A stretch of DNA of 64,000 nucleotides from Isoetes taiwanensis (GCA_021234155.1 JAJEKV010000001.1:19119382-19183381), one strand, 5' to 3'; counted from the stretch's first letter, positions 48,501-60,948 are shown. Translations and numbers: made by a program. The notes: generated from the sequence alone by a model not told the origin.

Positions 48501-49139
48501 AAGAATATCACTCACAAGGGCCCTCTCTTGAAATGCATCTCCTCTCTTTAAATACAAGTTACAACTCCTTATCTCACCAGTCTTGGTGAATTGACGGGAA
48601 GGGCGTCTTGCGGATTTCACTGTGGGTCTGTGCCCAGGATAAACCCTCAAAAAGTACCCCATCAACTTTGCTACGGGAGCGGGTCACCTGGAAACTGGAA
48701 TGCCGGGAGGCCCCAACCTCCATTCCCCTATACCCCTATACAATCTAGGATGCTTCATCTGGATTTTAATTTACAAGAAATTTGAAACATGAGAAAGATA
48801 TAAGCTAACCCAAATTAGCAGAATAGAGCTAGGTACCAATTGAAGATTGGAAAACAACCCTCTGCAAACCGAAACAAGGTTCCTATCATCCATTGTTTCA
48901 CCTATCATTCACTACCACAAGGGAGGACAAAAAAATTAGTTAACAACTACATGAGCTAATTATTGCACAATAGCTTTAGAATACAAAAAGCATTACCACA
49001 CGCAGCCATTAACACACATAAGGCACTAGCTATAAGATACAAAAGGCACACAAAAGGCCATCAAATACACACAAAACGAAATTCATACACTAGCATAACA
49101 CACAAAAGGAAGTTAATGCCTGGCTAGCTATAAAGACAA

Positions 49140-49179
49140 AAGGCATTTATGCCCGGCATCGCCGGGCACACGTTTCTAG
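49140..49179 (+). mobile_element. Helitron 3' terminus (plus orientation)
   Basis: Perfect hairpin GCCCGGC-ATC-GCCGGGC (49,151-49,167), then ACACGTTT and CTAG (49,176-49,179), with T next. This is the cleanest 3' end in the window. The matching 5' TC end was not found. The IFT74-like exons lie 1.3 kb or more upstream in the same orientation. Confidence 0.8.
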
Positions 49180-49583
49180 TGAGATCTTACTTTAACTGGT
49201 TTTTCATAGATTTGGAAGGATCTTTTGTGAAGATTTGATAAGGTAACTTCATTTGCATGCCTTTCTTAAGGTTATTTACCCTGTTTGTGTCTCTAACGCA
49301 TTTCTTTGTGTATTTAGGTACGTATATTTATATGGATGCGCTGTAGAGTTTGTTAGACCATTAGATTCACTGTTAACAGTTGCTTCAAGAACATGCCTAG
49401 CTTATTTCTATGCCAGTTGCTTCAAGAATATGCCTAGCTTATTTCTATGCTTGTTTTTTTTCCAGACTTCTTTATTCTGTTAGCATTTACCTCCACCAAA
49501 TCTTGTTAAAGGTTTGATGCTTCACAATGGCTTCCCCTTTTATCCTTTTTGTCCTGGCTAATCTTGTGCTCATTATTGTAAAA

Positions 49584-50029
49584 ATGAGCATGGAAGATGT
49601 AGATGTTGATGAACCTGAAATTGTTATCCCGACCTTTGGCTTTAACGTTACTCAAGAGCTTTCTCTTCTGGATAACATTGTGCCTGCTGAGAACTGATGA
49701 GATGATTGGGAAGATCGATTCCATGGTATGACCGAGCATCAGCAGGAGTTTGAAGGAATAGAATGGGATGTTGAAGAGGACATTGCACAAGAAAAGGACG
49801 ATGAATTCTTGCCTTTGAATGAAGATATAATGAAGATGATTAACAATGGTGGAGAAGATCATTCCCCAGCTCTAACTGAGTGGGCAAGAAGAAGGTTTGA
49901 TTCATGGAGAACGCGTTTTAATCATGATATTTCTATTTCTATTGAGGATCTTGATCACCGAGTTTTGAATAACATGTTGGTTCCCTTCATCATCCAAGTA
50001 AAGCAGAAAAATGGTCTGTTGTATCCTGG
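49584..50029 (+). pseudogene. Crypton-like tyrosine-recombinase N-terminus, cut by an LTR
   Basis: An acidic N-terminal piece (MSMEDVDVDEPEIVIPTFG, from 49,584) is followed after a stop by a frame from 49,728 with EWARRRFDSWRTRFNH, then LDHRVLNNMLVPFIIQVKQ and KNGLLYP. The pattern of a helix with FxxWR, a middle helix with LNxxLxxFxxxxxKxDGxxYP and then the next helix resembles the N-terminal DNA-binding part of Crypton/DUF3504 recombinase-derived proteins. The LTR at 50,030 interrupts it right after YPG, so the catalytic domain is not in this position. The assignment rests on pattern, not on catalytic residues. Confidence 0.42.
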
Positions 50030-51205
50030 TGTGACGCTCCCTGAATATATACGACCCTCGGCCGTATACATACGGGGACTTTCCCCTCCCATGGCGACCA
50101 CATCGCCACGAGCAGGGCCCTCCGTCTATCCCGGGCCATCTATAGAGAGATGCCCGAGTGAAGGACACGAAGGTGTCATTCGGCCCACGCCTTCAGTGGG
50201 ACTCCTACGTCGCGGAAGCGTGCATACATGTTAGCACACAGCACAAATACATATAAATAACCACCACGAAGGGTGGAACATCCATCCAAATACCAACGGC
50301 AAAGAATATGCATCTAATCCTAAAGAAAACACCCAAACCCCATGGTTCTACCCCAGCTCGGACTCCAGTGAGGATCGACTGACGGCTAGGTCTCAAGAGA
50401 TCAGCAGACCGAATCTTGACATGGTGTTGGCTGGCATAGAACATCGGCTAGGGTTGTCCACTCCATCCGCCCCTCCCGTGCACACTTTGCAGATGAGTCG
50501 AATCATGCTATGGCTTCGCTATAGCCTTCCGGAGACGCAGGCTCGAGGTATCACCATGCTGAGCCTACTCCAGGGTTCATGACGCCCCGGTCCGATGAGG
50601 CAGGTCAGGGAAGCGTCCCCTTCCAGGATCACAGTGGTTCCATGGGTGGACTAGAGAACATGGTTCGAAAATAAGGGAGTTCCTCCCTGAAAAATCCGCC
50701 CACCTTTCTTATTATCCGATTGCTTAAATGTATTTCCGGCACCACATTCCGGCTAAAATAAATTTCAGACGGCAAAAAAAAAGGGAGGTTGTTTCGTAGA
50801 AGGCAAATATCCGGATTCCTAAAAAGGCGGCCGGCAATTTTTTATTACGTCTGTTTGCTTAGGTTAGGTTTATTATAATTTTTATTTCCTCATTTTCGAT
50901 TTTAGGTTTTCCTCTTCCTCCTTGAACGATGGCGGCGGCCGGCTTCCTCAACTTCGATGGCAGGCAGCAGCAGAGATCCGATGCGGCAGATTTTCATAGA
51001 ATTTACTCTCTTTCCCACTCTTCCCTATTGATTCTAGAGGCCTTTGTTTTTAGAATGAATAGGAGAGAGCAGAAGAGAGAGCAAATTCGTACTCTTCTTC
51101 TTCTTCTTCAGCACACAGCCACACCAAATCCATCAGTTGCTGCTACTGCTCCAGCCATATCCATTTTACTGGTTGCCAATGCCATAGCTGGAGTCTGCCT
51201 GTATG

Positions 51206-51320
51206 TATCCTTTAAATTTCATTCTCTAATTTCATTCTCTTGTTTACTTTTATGTATCCTTTAAATTTCATTCTCTAATTTCATTCTCTAATTTCATTCT
51301 CTTGTTTACTTATATTTTAG
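51206..51320 (+). repeat. Tandem duplication inside hAT
   Basis: The block TATGTATCCTTTAAATTTC followed by TCTAATTTCATTCTC and a TTGTTTACTT end is repeated, with an additional TCTAATTTCATTC unit in the second copy. Confidence 0.85.
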
Positions 51321-52017
51321 GGTATCTGCTTTGCTTAGATCGTACAGGATTAAAGAGATTCTAGTTTCATTTTGGTATGTATGATACTTTCATGAAGTAG
51401 TGATTCGTTTTGATTATAAATCATCAATAGATTTAGAATGCAAACATCAATAAGGAGTTTGTATATAAGAAAGATTTAATATAAGTGATGATAGACTATT
51501 GGGTTCCTGACCCGGAGCTTTGTTTCTAAACAGCCACTTGTATTGTATCATTACATTTCCTGGGATGTTATAGTCTCATGCAGCATCAGGTAACTAGACC
51601 TTTGAAACATTCCAATGTCTCCTATTTATATTTATAAACAGCTTCATGGTTTTTGCCTAAAAGGTAAATGTACTAAGATCCAAGGATTCAATCTGTTAAG
51701 ATGCCTTCATTCCTATCCGAAATATGAGGAATTGCTATGATACAGGAAAAAGCCAAAATCGGTTCCTAATGCTGATAACTTACCATTCCAATTCTCTTGA
51801 TTGTTTCAATGTAGTGGACCCCTACAAAAGTTTTGTTTTCGAAATTGCACATAAGCTTAAATAACCATGCATATCCCTTGATGACATCTAGAATGGTAAT
51901 AGAATAAGAGAACTTTGTTAAAATTAGATATTGGTTTTTGCTGGTAGAAGATATTGGTTAAAATCAGATTTGGTTCTTGCTGCTATTAATGTGCAGACTT
52001 GTGCATATTTAACAATT

Positions 52018-53515
52018 ATGGTAAGAAGATCAAAGAAGAGGAATACCACAGGAATCCTTGGCAATAATGTAATGGATATGTTCAAGAAAGCGGCAGCAAG
52101 AAAGCTTGGTAATGAAGAGCATGCGGATGATGTAAGTGAGAGTGATTGTGAAGAAGATAATGAAGAACCCAAGTTGATATTCAAATACAAATGGCTGAAA
52201 ACATGGTTATGGATGCGCTATGATAAAGAAATTGACGCAATTTTTTGCACTACTTGTGAAGGTTTTTCAATTTCAGGTATGCTCAAATGCTTTGTTTTTG
52301 CTTCAAAAAGTGCATTATTAATGTTAATTTCTGATATAACAGGGAATAGTCCTTTCGCACAAGGGGGAAGTAGGAATTTTAAGACCTCTAGTTTCTATGA
52401 ACATGCTGCCACAAGAACTCATATTAATGCGCATGCTAAAATGTTAGATGCATCTAAGATACAAAAACCCATTGTAGCTGCAGTTCAGAAAATGCATTCT
52501 TCCGTGGACGGTGCTGTGCTAAATTTATTTAGGGCTGCGTACACTGTGGCTGCAAGGAGTTGGTCTTTTAATGACTTTGCACATTTGGTAGACTTGATTG
52601 GTTTGGTAGGTTGCTCAGCGATAACCAGGCAGCTTTATCATGATGACCATGCTTGCCAAGAGTTTATTTGTTGCATCGCTGATAGTATACATGCATCCTT
52701 GATAGCAAAGGTGAAAGCAAGCCCTTTTTTTGGTGTGCAAATAGATGAATCCACTGACGTAGCAACACAACAACATCTTGTTGTGTGTGTGAGCTATTTG
52801 GAGTATGGGAGTGAGCCAAGGCACAATTTCTTAAGCATATTAAGGGTTAGTAAAGCTGATGCAGGTTCATTGTGTGCTGCCCTATTGGATCATCTTCGTG
52901 GGGCTGGTATTGACATGTCTAAGTTAGTGGGTTTTGGCTCTGATGGAGCATCTAGCATGACAGGCCATAAAACAGGTGTTGCAGCAAGATTAAAGAATTT
53001 GTATCCCTACATGACATCTATTCATTGCGTTGCTCATCGAGAAAACTTGGCTGTGCAAGATGCAGCTAAGCACCCTTCTATGGAATGGTTAGAAGAAATT
53101 GAAGTGCTTGTCAACACTATTGCTGCCCACTTTTCTCGCAGTAGCAAAAGGTTAGAAAAATTGCAAGACTTGCTCGAGGAATATGCATGTTCTATCTTAA
53201 GATTGCAGGGCATTCAAAGTACACGTTGGTTGAGTAGGCACAAATATTATGACATTGCTACAAATTGCTCTAGTACAATGTGCTAGCAATGCAATCTGTG
53301 AGAGTTTGTTTAGCCATAGAACTAATATAAAAAGCAGATGGCGTTCAAAGTTGAACGTAGAGAGCTTGAACGCATGCCTCTCTATTGTTGTAAATGGTCC
53401 TGCTCAAGCAAGGGAGTTTGATTTTACGGAAAGCATTGAAGTATGGAAGAAGAAAGCTGATAATCGTGGTCGGCACATCTACTTAGGCGATCCAAGTCAA
53501 CATTTAGCATGCTGA
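52018..53515 (+). pseudogene. hAT transposase with internal deletion
   Basis: From the ATG at 52,018 (MVRRSKKRN) the frame has an acidic stretch, a zinc-finger-like segment (FCTTC ... FYEHAATRTHINAH), then the catalytic core: ASPFFGVQIDESTD (first Asp), KLVGFGSDGAS (second Asp) and SIHCVAHRENLAVQD. At about 53,270 it jumps to the C-terminal dimerisation region in another frame (53,249-53,515): CASNAICESLFSHRTNIKS, LNVESLNACLSIVVNGP. The middle helical part, including the region that should carry the catalytic Glu, is missing. A 66-bp GT-AG unit at 52,277-52,342, within the finger, is a multiple of three and lacks stops, so spliced and unspliced forms both stay in frame. Confidence 0.85.
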
Positions 53516-54894
53516 TTTTTATAGCAGACTTATAAAACCAATTTGTAGATCTATGTTAATGTTTTACAAGCTGTTTTTTAGAGCAAAACTACCATGCTAT
53601 TTTGCATATATTTTTGAAGGAAAATACTATTTACAGTTGTAAGATTTTTGTTTGGAGGCAACAATATAAAGATCTAGTTTATATTTCCAATAATTATTAC
53701 CTTGTATTCTACAAATTTACTATATAGTGAAGATTATAACACTTGCCTTTTGTAGTTTGTATTAGAAGGCAATATTCCGGTAAATTTTTAGAGAAAAAGG
53801 ATTTTCCGGTCACATCCAAAAAAATCCGTCAAATGTAAATTGAGTAAGGCATTTTTGCTGGTTAGCTAGCATACTATTTTCGAGCCCTGCTAGAGAATAC
53901 GTGCAGCATTAGCGACCCCCGCATCCGTACCCGACTTACTCGCCCTAAATCTACTCAAAGTACAGGATGCCCCATGCGGGTCACACCTCAGTACCCAGGG
54001 AGTGTCAGACCCATACCCGGCCTGGATCGCGCCTAGCTCACTGGCCGGCTATTAGGCCTAGTCCACTGTAGGAGTCTCAGGAGCCTTTTATGTTCGTGCA
54101 AGACCCCACCCCCGTTTCACCACTGTGTCCCTTGCTTGGTGCTAAGCCAATCCATAGCATCTATGACCTGGTGGTCTCTTGTACACAGGCCGCACTTAGT
54201 GGGATGCTACAGGGCTCTATCTAGGAGCATACTACAATACATGGCCTCATAGGTCTCTACCCCCTAATCCCCATTTCAGAAGTAATGCCATGCAAAGAAC
54301 TATCAATCCATCCTTTACAAGCATAATCAGTATCAGAAATAAGAAGAACTCACCTTTACAATCAAGGGTTAGTTCCTACAAGTAAAACAAAGAGAGAACA
54401 GAGAAGCAAACACAACCAGTGCCCAACAGGGGCGCTACCCTAGAATTCACAACTATACTAGCCACCCACCTGAGTTCTGGCTGGACCCATTACCAATTGG
54501 TGCTTCCATCTCCTAGGTCTTGGTGTTCAGCTTCAGCTACACAGGTAAAAGTACTTGGTATGGTGGCGCTCAGCTCCTGCTCCTTTTTGGACGAATTTTG
54601 GGAGTCAATTAGCAATAGGGATCAGGTTGACAGCCCAATTTGGAAATCCCCATGCTGGCCAATCGAATTAGGCCAGGTGGCGCCTTCCCAAAGCATTAAT
54701 TAGCCTAATTAACCCATTTAATATTAATCCCTAGATTATAGGTTATTATCTTTAATGATTAAATTAGCATAGGTCAACCCCCTAGGTTACAATACCCCAT
54801 GGTGGCGTACCATTATCGAGTGACGTGTCAGTGTATTTATAGGTATACCGTATAAATACGTTACATATACCGTATAAATACGTGGAACGTCACA

Positions 54895-54907
54895 TTCTCC
54901 CCTCCTT
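54895..54907 (-). promoter_or_regulatory. Polypurine tract of the chromovirus
   Basis: Minus strand AAGGAGGGGAGAA directly before the LTR; it primes plus-strand DNA synthesis. Confidence 0.85.
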
Positions 54908-55374
54908 AAAAACAATGCTGCCCTCAGCATTGGGGTTAGCTAATCAGAGACAGTTACTGAAAAAAAATTGAATTAGGAAGAATATACTTAAGAAAGGAAG
55001 ATAAGTTATTATTTGAAACAGTAATACATTGAAGTTGAAAATAACAAAGTGTCAGCACCAAGGTGCATTTTACAAACTTATCATCAGAAGAAGTTCAAGG
55101 ACCGAAGTCCGATTTTAAAACATCATAGACGACGAAAATAACACATGTAAACAAAGCGGATCTGGAAAAGTCGGGTCATCAGCAACCCTCTATACATGGG
55201 CAGGTCAGGAACTGCTTACTGGCCTGCACATGTCAATTTATCAGTATGTATCAATAATGTAATTGGATTGTGGTTGAAGGGACCACCCCCTATAATAAAA
55301 AGAAAATGTATCTAGAAGGGAACCTATCATGTCTATAGTTTGCAATTCATCATAGTCGAGATGAACGCAGGCTA

Positions 55375-58300
55375 TCAACTACATGCCTTCGAACGGTTCG
55401 TGGTCATGTCAACATCAACAATACACCACGTCCTAGAGAACACGAAGGTGATCTCATCATCGGTTACTATTATTAAATACGATGCATATACCCCTCCACT
55501 GCCTGATTGGCGACTAATCAAGGCTTCAAGCTTACCGCCGGGAGCGGGGTTGATAGCATCGTTGATGGTGCGGCCCTGAGATTCCCGCATGAAGTCCGGA
55601 TAATGCTTTTCAAGGTCTATCTTCATTACCAGGTAGCATCCTCAACTGGTAAGTGTTTCCACTTAACCAAGTATTGCAACATTTGAGTCCTTCTGGTTTG
55701 TTTATAAGCTCGATCAAGAAGAGCTTCAGGCATTATCTCCAGGTGCTCCTCTGTCATTTCTAGGAGGGTTGGGGTATCCAAAACCTCCTCTGGATCAGGG
55801 GTGTGTTGTTTCAGAAGACTCACGTGAAAGACCTTGTGGATCTTCAAGCGGGGTGGCAAATCCAAACGATATGCCTGCTCTCCAACACGTTCAGTAATCT
55901 TGAACGGCCCAGCCCATCTGGGTGCCAACTTCTTGCAGTTACCAATCTTAAGTTTGGCTTGTTTTACTTTGATCTTAAGCCAAACCGATTCGCCCACCTG
56001 GAAGACTCGTGGGGTTCTGTGTTTATCCGCTACACTCTTCTGACGACTGCGTGCAGCTAATAAGTAACCACGAACTTCTTCAACCAAAGCTTGCATTTCC
56101 AAAAGGACCTCCACTTTAGAAATAGGGTTATGCCATGTGTCTGGAGTAAGACATTGATACCCATAATTGATCATAAAGGGAGACATCCTGGAAGACTCCT
56201 GTTTCATGCTGTTATAGGCAAACTCTACCAGATAAATATAGTCAGCCCATTGTGATTGCTTACTCCACACATAACTGCGTAGCATATCCTCTATAATACG
56301 ATTGGTACATTCTGTCTGACCATCCGTCTGAGGATGATATGCTGTACTCATAGCAAGCTTGGTCTGGATAGTGGCGAAGAAATCTTTCCAGAATGCACTT
56401 ACAAATTTGGGATCCCTGTCGGATACAATAACTCTTGGCATTCCGTGCAATCTGAAGATTTCTTTTGCAAAAAGCAGGGCGGTGTCGAAGGCTGTGTCGG
56501 TGGTACGACATGGCAAGAAATGAACCATTTTCGACAATTTGTCGACCACGACCATCAATGCATCGTATCCACGGAGAGTACGTGGAAGGCCCACAATAAA
56601 ATCCATGGTTATTACTTCCCACTTTGCGTTGGGCACATCCAGAGGTTGCAATTCTCCTGGAACTCTTAATTGCTCAGCCTTGGTTTATTGGCACACCTGA
56701 CACTGCTTAATGTATCTAGCAATATCCTTCTTCATCGAAGGCCAAAAATAACTGGATCGGATCTTGAAGTAGGTCTTCATAAAACCTGCATGTCCAGCTA
56801 TAGGGCTGTTGTGTGTGTCATGGAGAATCAGCTTACGTACTCCTGAAGTCTCAGGTACACACAACTTATCCTTGTGATATAACAAGTTGCCCTCTTTCTT
56901 ATAGGAATGGAAAGCTTCCCGCTCTTTATCTATATGGGCTTCTTTATTCACGCTATCCCAAACATCACAGAACTCGGGATCTGTGGCCAAGGTCTGCTCT
57001 ATCTGTTTCCCAAACCCACTAGTGAGTGTGGAAATTGCATTACAATGGGTCCGGGTTACTAAGGGATGGCGTGACAACGCATCCGCAACCACATTGTGCT
57101 TCCCAGGCTTATACATAATCTCAAAATCATACTCTTCCAAAAATTCCATCCATCTCCTCTGACGGAGGTTGAGATTCGGCTGGGTGGTTAAATAACGGAG
57201 ACTCTGATGATCCGTATCTAACTGAAATCTTCTACCAAGAAGGTAGTGTCTCCAAATACGCAGAGCGCGGACAACTGCCAACAATTCCTGGTCATGGGTA
57301 GGGTATCGCTGTTCCGTGTCGTTCATCTTCTTTGAATCATATGCAATAACTCTCCCTTCCTGCATTAGGACTCCACCGGTAGCAATCTTACTAGCATCGG
57401 TTGCCACTAGCTTATCCTTTTCAGGATCAGGCAATGTGAGGACTGGTGTAGACGTTAAAGCAAAGCATCCTTAAGCTTCTGAAAACCTACCTGGACTTTT
57501 GCTTTCCAATGTTCCATCCAATCCCTCACCTTCTCGTGTTTTGTGAGATCAGTAAGAGGTGCGGCAATTGTAGCAAAATCCTTAACAAATTTCCGATAAT
57601 ATCCTGCTAGTCCCAAGAAACTTCGGACTTCCGAGACATTACCCGGAATAGGCCAATCCCTTACTGCTTCTATCTTTGCTGGATCTGTAGCAATTCCCTC
57701 TGCTGAAATGATATGGCCCAAATAATCGACCTTTGGAGTGGCAAACTTGCACTTAGAGAACTTGGCAAAGAGCTGATGACGTCTTAGCTTTTGCAGGGCC
57801 AACCGAAGATGTTTCTCATGCTGCTCCAAAGTTTTACTATAGATGAGAATGTCGTCAAAGAAAATAACAACAAAATCATCCAAGTATTGTCGGAAGACAT
57901 CATTCATTAATCGCATGAAAGTGGCAGGAGCATTAGTTAATCCAAAAGGCATAACGGTAAACTCATAATGCCCATACCTAGTGCGAAAAGCAGACTTATG
58001 GATGTCCTCCTGCTTTATCCTTATCTGATGGTACCCGGAGCGTAAATCAATCTTTGAGAAATATTTGGCTCCTTGCAACTGGTCCATTAGATCCTCTGCC
58101 CTAGGTAAAGCATAGCGATTTTTGATGGTATGCTTATTGAGCTGCCTATAATCAATACACATCCTCAAGGAGCCATCCTTTTTCTTAACAAAAAGAATAG
58201 GAGCGCCAAAAGGCGAGACACTAGGCCGAATGAAACCTAGGTTTAGTAACTCCTGAAGTTGCTTCTTAAGCTCTGCCAACTCTGGAGGACTCATTCGGTA

Positions 58301-60271
58301 CGGGGACTTGCTGGTAGGCTTAGTACCTGGTTCTAGAGCTATCTCACATTCTACTCCTCTAAAAGGAGGAAGCTTCTGGATCTCATCCGGAAAAAGATCG
58401 CTGAATTCTCGAAGAAGACTAGCAATCCCCTTGGGTAAGGTATCGATTACCTGCTTCTGCTTGACATCCGACTCCACGGAGGCAAGTCTAATGACGCAAA
58501 GGAGCTTATCCTTGCGTATAGCTTTTTCTAACTGCCTGATTGACATAGACTGCATAATAGGGTTGAAGGGATCACCTTTTATAGTCACGCGGGCTCCATT
58601 GGCGGCGTTGAAGGTAACCTCCCGTTTTTCGCAGTCTATATTGGCCTTCGCAGATGCCAAAAATTCCATCCCGACAATAAGGTCATATTTGCCAATATCC
58701 ATTAGCTCGGCACCCATGGCAACTGGTGCACCTGGCAACTGCATCTTAAGGTTTATGCGGCGGCCATGAGTGTGTCTGATCTTACCACTGGCTAAAGTGA
58801 CTGGCTTTAGTCGGGATCTCAGCGTTTCCAGCTGCAATACCTGGGCCATTCTAGGAGAAGCAAAATTATGTGTACTTCCCGTATCCATCAAAATTATGAA
58901 AGGCTTACTGTCTACTTGGCCTATGGTGGAAATAACAGAAGGCTGGCTTTCAGCATTGCCAGTTTCAATGGCTGCAAGGATATGAGACGCACCGTGAATG
59001 TACTCGGGAGCCTCGTCCTCGACAGGTAGTGTAGACTCCAGATCGTCCCAATCGAGATCGGCCATGGCCAGCTGGGCAGTCTGCGTGACGTAAGGGCAAT
59101 TCTGCATGTAGTGCCCTGGTCGCATACACCTGTAACATGCCTTATCTCTACGTAGCTGATCTCGGGCGTCTTTGGGAATAGACTGTAGGAGATTCCGAAC
59201 TTCCTTGCTGACATTGTTCGGTTTGTCGGGCATGTTGAAGGTGACTTTCTTTTCTGGGCGGCCATAAGAGTTCTGCTGAGAGGGCCCCGGACTTGGTGAG
59301 CGGGGTTTGTAAGGTGTGGACGGGCGTGGCTGCGAGTAAGGAGCAGGACGCGGATACTGGTTCCTTGGTGTGTCCTCCTCGAGGCTTAATGCCTTAGCCT
59401 CCGCTTCCGCAACTGATTTCGGGTCTATGGCCTTGACCATTCATTTAATGGATGGGGCCAAGCCTTCAATGTAGCCCTCCACCGCCCTCTTTTCATTCAT
59501 CCCTGGTACGTACAGCCTCAGGCGCATGAACTCATCAGTGTAGGCCTGTACTGACATTCCCTTCTGCTCTAGCCTATAGAAGGTCTGGATCTGTTGGTAT
59601 TTGTGCGCACGAGGCACATAATGCGACTTAAAAGCCTTGGCAAACTTTTTGAACTTGCACCGGCTTCGGTCCAGGTGCTTGGCTCTGGCATAGCCCTTCC
59701 ACCAAATACGGGCAGCTCCTGTAAGGTTTGTAGTGGCAACCTTTCCTGTATTCTTTTCAGTCATTCCATAGGATTTTCCGAACTCCTTCATCTCGTCGAG
59801 CCAGGACTCTGCATTCAGCCCACCTCTAGCTTTTCCATCAAATTGGGCCAATTTCCTATTCTTCCATATACTGGTTATGGCTGTATCAACTGTTTTTCGG
59901 TACTCCTTGTCTCGACGATGTGCATGGCCATCGGATGACATAGACGACTCCGAGGACTCAGAAGTTGGTGACTGAGATGATGTGGCACTGTCCCTAGAGG
60001 AAGCACGATGACGTTTGGAACGGTGCCGCTTCGGTACGGGTGCAGGACTGGATTCAGGTACAGAAGGCTGCTGTGGTGGTGGGCTTGGCAGTGACGGAGG
60101 TAACTCCGGTCCATCCTCGTGGACATGTTGCGGTGGGTTGGTGTTCAGCACATAAGTTTGCAACTCAACTAGTTGCCTTTTCATCAGCAGGAGTTCCTGC
60201 TCAGGAGTTAACCGGCTGGCATTCGAGGGTGTCTGCCAGGCGGCGTTGCGTGCACCGTCTATATTGAGCAT
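55375..60271 (-). pseudogene. Chromovirus gag-pol polyprotein, lightly disrupted
   Basis: Gag starts at 60,271 (MLNIDGARNAAW) with a capsid core (ARIWWKGYARAKHLD, SVQAYTDEFMRLRLYVPG). An in-frame TGA (59,443-59,441) separates it from the zinc knuckle [14 protein letters not shown], the protease [11 protein letters not shown] and the RT ([16 protein letters not shown], then [13 protein letters not shown]). A one-base slip near 57,450 leads to RNase H (KHNVVADALSRHP) and the integrase HHCC region ending KQCQVCQ. An in-frame TAA at about 56,684 follows. The integrase core has MDFIVGLPRT, VSDRDPKF and HPQTDGQTE. The C-terminus reads LQYLVKWKHLPVEDATW, a chromodomain, broken by a slip at about 55,626 and continuing MKIDLEKHYPDF. 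Such elements can target chromatin through the chromodomain. Confidence 0.92.
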
Positions 60272-60552
60272 AACAAAATATAAGCAGAGTTACATCAGGT
60301 CTCACAAGAAGAGAACAACATCAAGTCCCATAACAAGATCATTTGTGTAGTATCGAAGAAAGAGTGAACACGGAAAAAACAAGAGAAAAGCTTTCGATTA
60401 CAAGTCAAAACACTATTACATTAGACAAAAGTTCACTCTGAAAGTAGTTATCACTCAAAATTATACAGTACACACGTAGATTTTTTTTATACATGGTTTA
60501 CTTCTCTAGCCACACTGAAACATAGCAATACAAAAACTGAGGAGGTCCCGGC

Positions 60553-60948
60553 CTAGGGGTTCGCGAAAGGGTACATAATATAATAGCGAACACTTTCACG
60601 TACAGCTCTAGTGAGCTTGTAACGTGCCCAGGCTTGGACGATCACAGGCTGATAATCCCATGTGGGGCTGATAATGAGAAGGTTAAAAAGCCTCCTTAAT
60701 GCATAGAATAATTGCCATAGGTGGTCGTTGGAATCCTCGAAAGCTTCGTGCCTGGACATGCTCCAATAGTCCCACGTGCGGCGAAGGGTCTGCTTTAGGT
60801 CGTCGAAGGCGCGTTCTCGGAGGATATTAACTACCTCCATACCCTTGTCAGGATCATAAGGCTCTTGCGGCCCTTCGGGTTCAACCATCTCATCGACACC
60901 CTCTCGTTCCGGGTATTCATCTTGTTCAGGAGGTCCCTGATCGTCCAT
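60553..60948 (-). CDS. Accessory ORF upstream of gag, 131 aa, unknown
   Basis: Starts MDDQGPPEQDEYPEREG, an acidic Pro/Glu-rich N-terminus, followed by a basic-aromatic half (LRRTWDYWSMSRHEAFED, YYIMYPFANP). No family is recognised. Upstream a strong splice acceptor (TTGCAG at about 60,996) opens the same frame about 15 codons earlier (EETLEEYEDRITDLI), so it may be the last exon of a longer spliced product, perhaps joined to the 469-aa ORF. It lies about 280 bp before gag on the same strand. Intact and probably coding. Confidence 0.55.
   Translation of the reverse strand: MDDQGPPEQDEYPEREGVDEMVEPEGPQEPYDPDKGMEVVNILRERAFDDLKQTLRRTWDYWSMSRHEAFEDSNDHLWQLFYALRRLFNLLIISPTWDYQPVIVQAWARYKLTRAVRESVRYYIMYPFANP

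Larger units (their letters stand above)
50659..53889 (+). mobile_element. hAT transposon, 3,231 bp, with perfect 8-bp TSD
   Basis: It starts CATGGTTCGAAAATA and ends TATTTTCGAGCCCTG, imperfect inverted repeats of the CAGGGCTCGAAAATA type. The flanks CTAGAGAA at 50,651-50,658 and 53,890-53,897 are identical 8-bp duplications, the hAT hallmark. The target is the chromovirus LTR, so the hAT is younger than that insertion. Its coding region is internally deleted. Confidence 0.92.
50030..54894 (-). repeat. 3' LTR of the chromovirus, split by a hAT insertion
   Basis: Minus-strand LTR starting TGTGACGTTCCACGTATT at 54,894 and ending ...GCGTCACA at 50,030. With the hAT removed it is about 1.63 kb. 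A polypurine tract, AAGGAGGGGAGAA, lies directly upstream (54,907-54,895, minus strand), fixing the orientation. The two LTR ends are near mirror images: the plus strand reads TGTGACGCTCCC at 50,030, and the other end reverse-complements to TGTGACGTTCCA. Confidence 0.8.

Noticed and set aside
49902-50444. Short ORFs spanning the start of the LTR on both strands
   Set aside because: They cross an element boundary and have no motif; chance frames in GC-rich LTR sequence.
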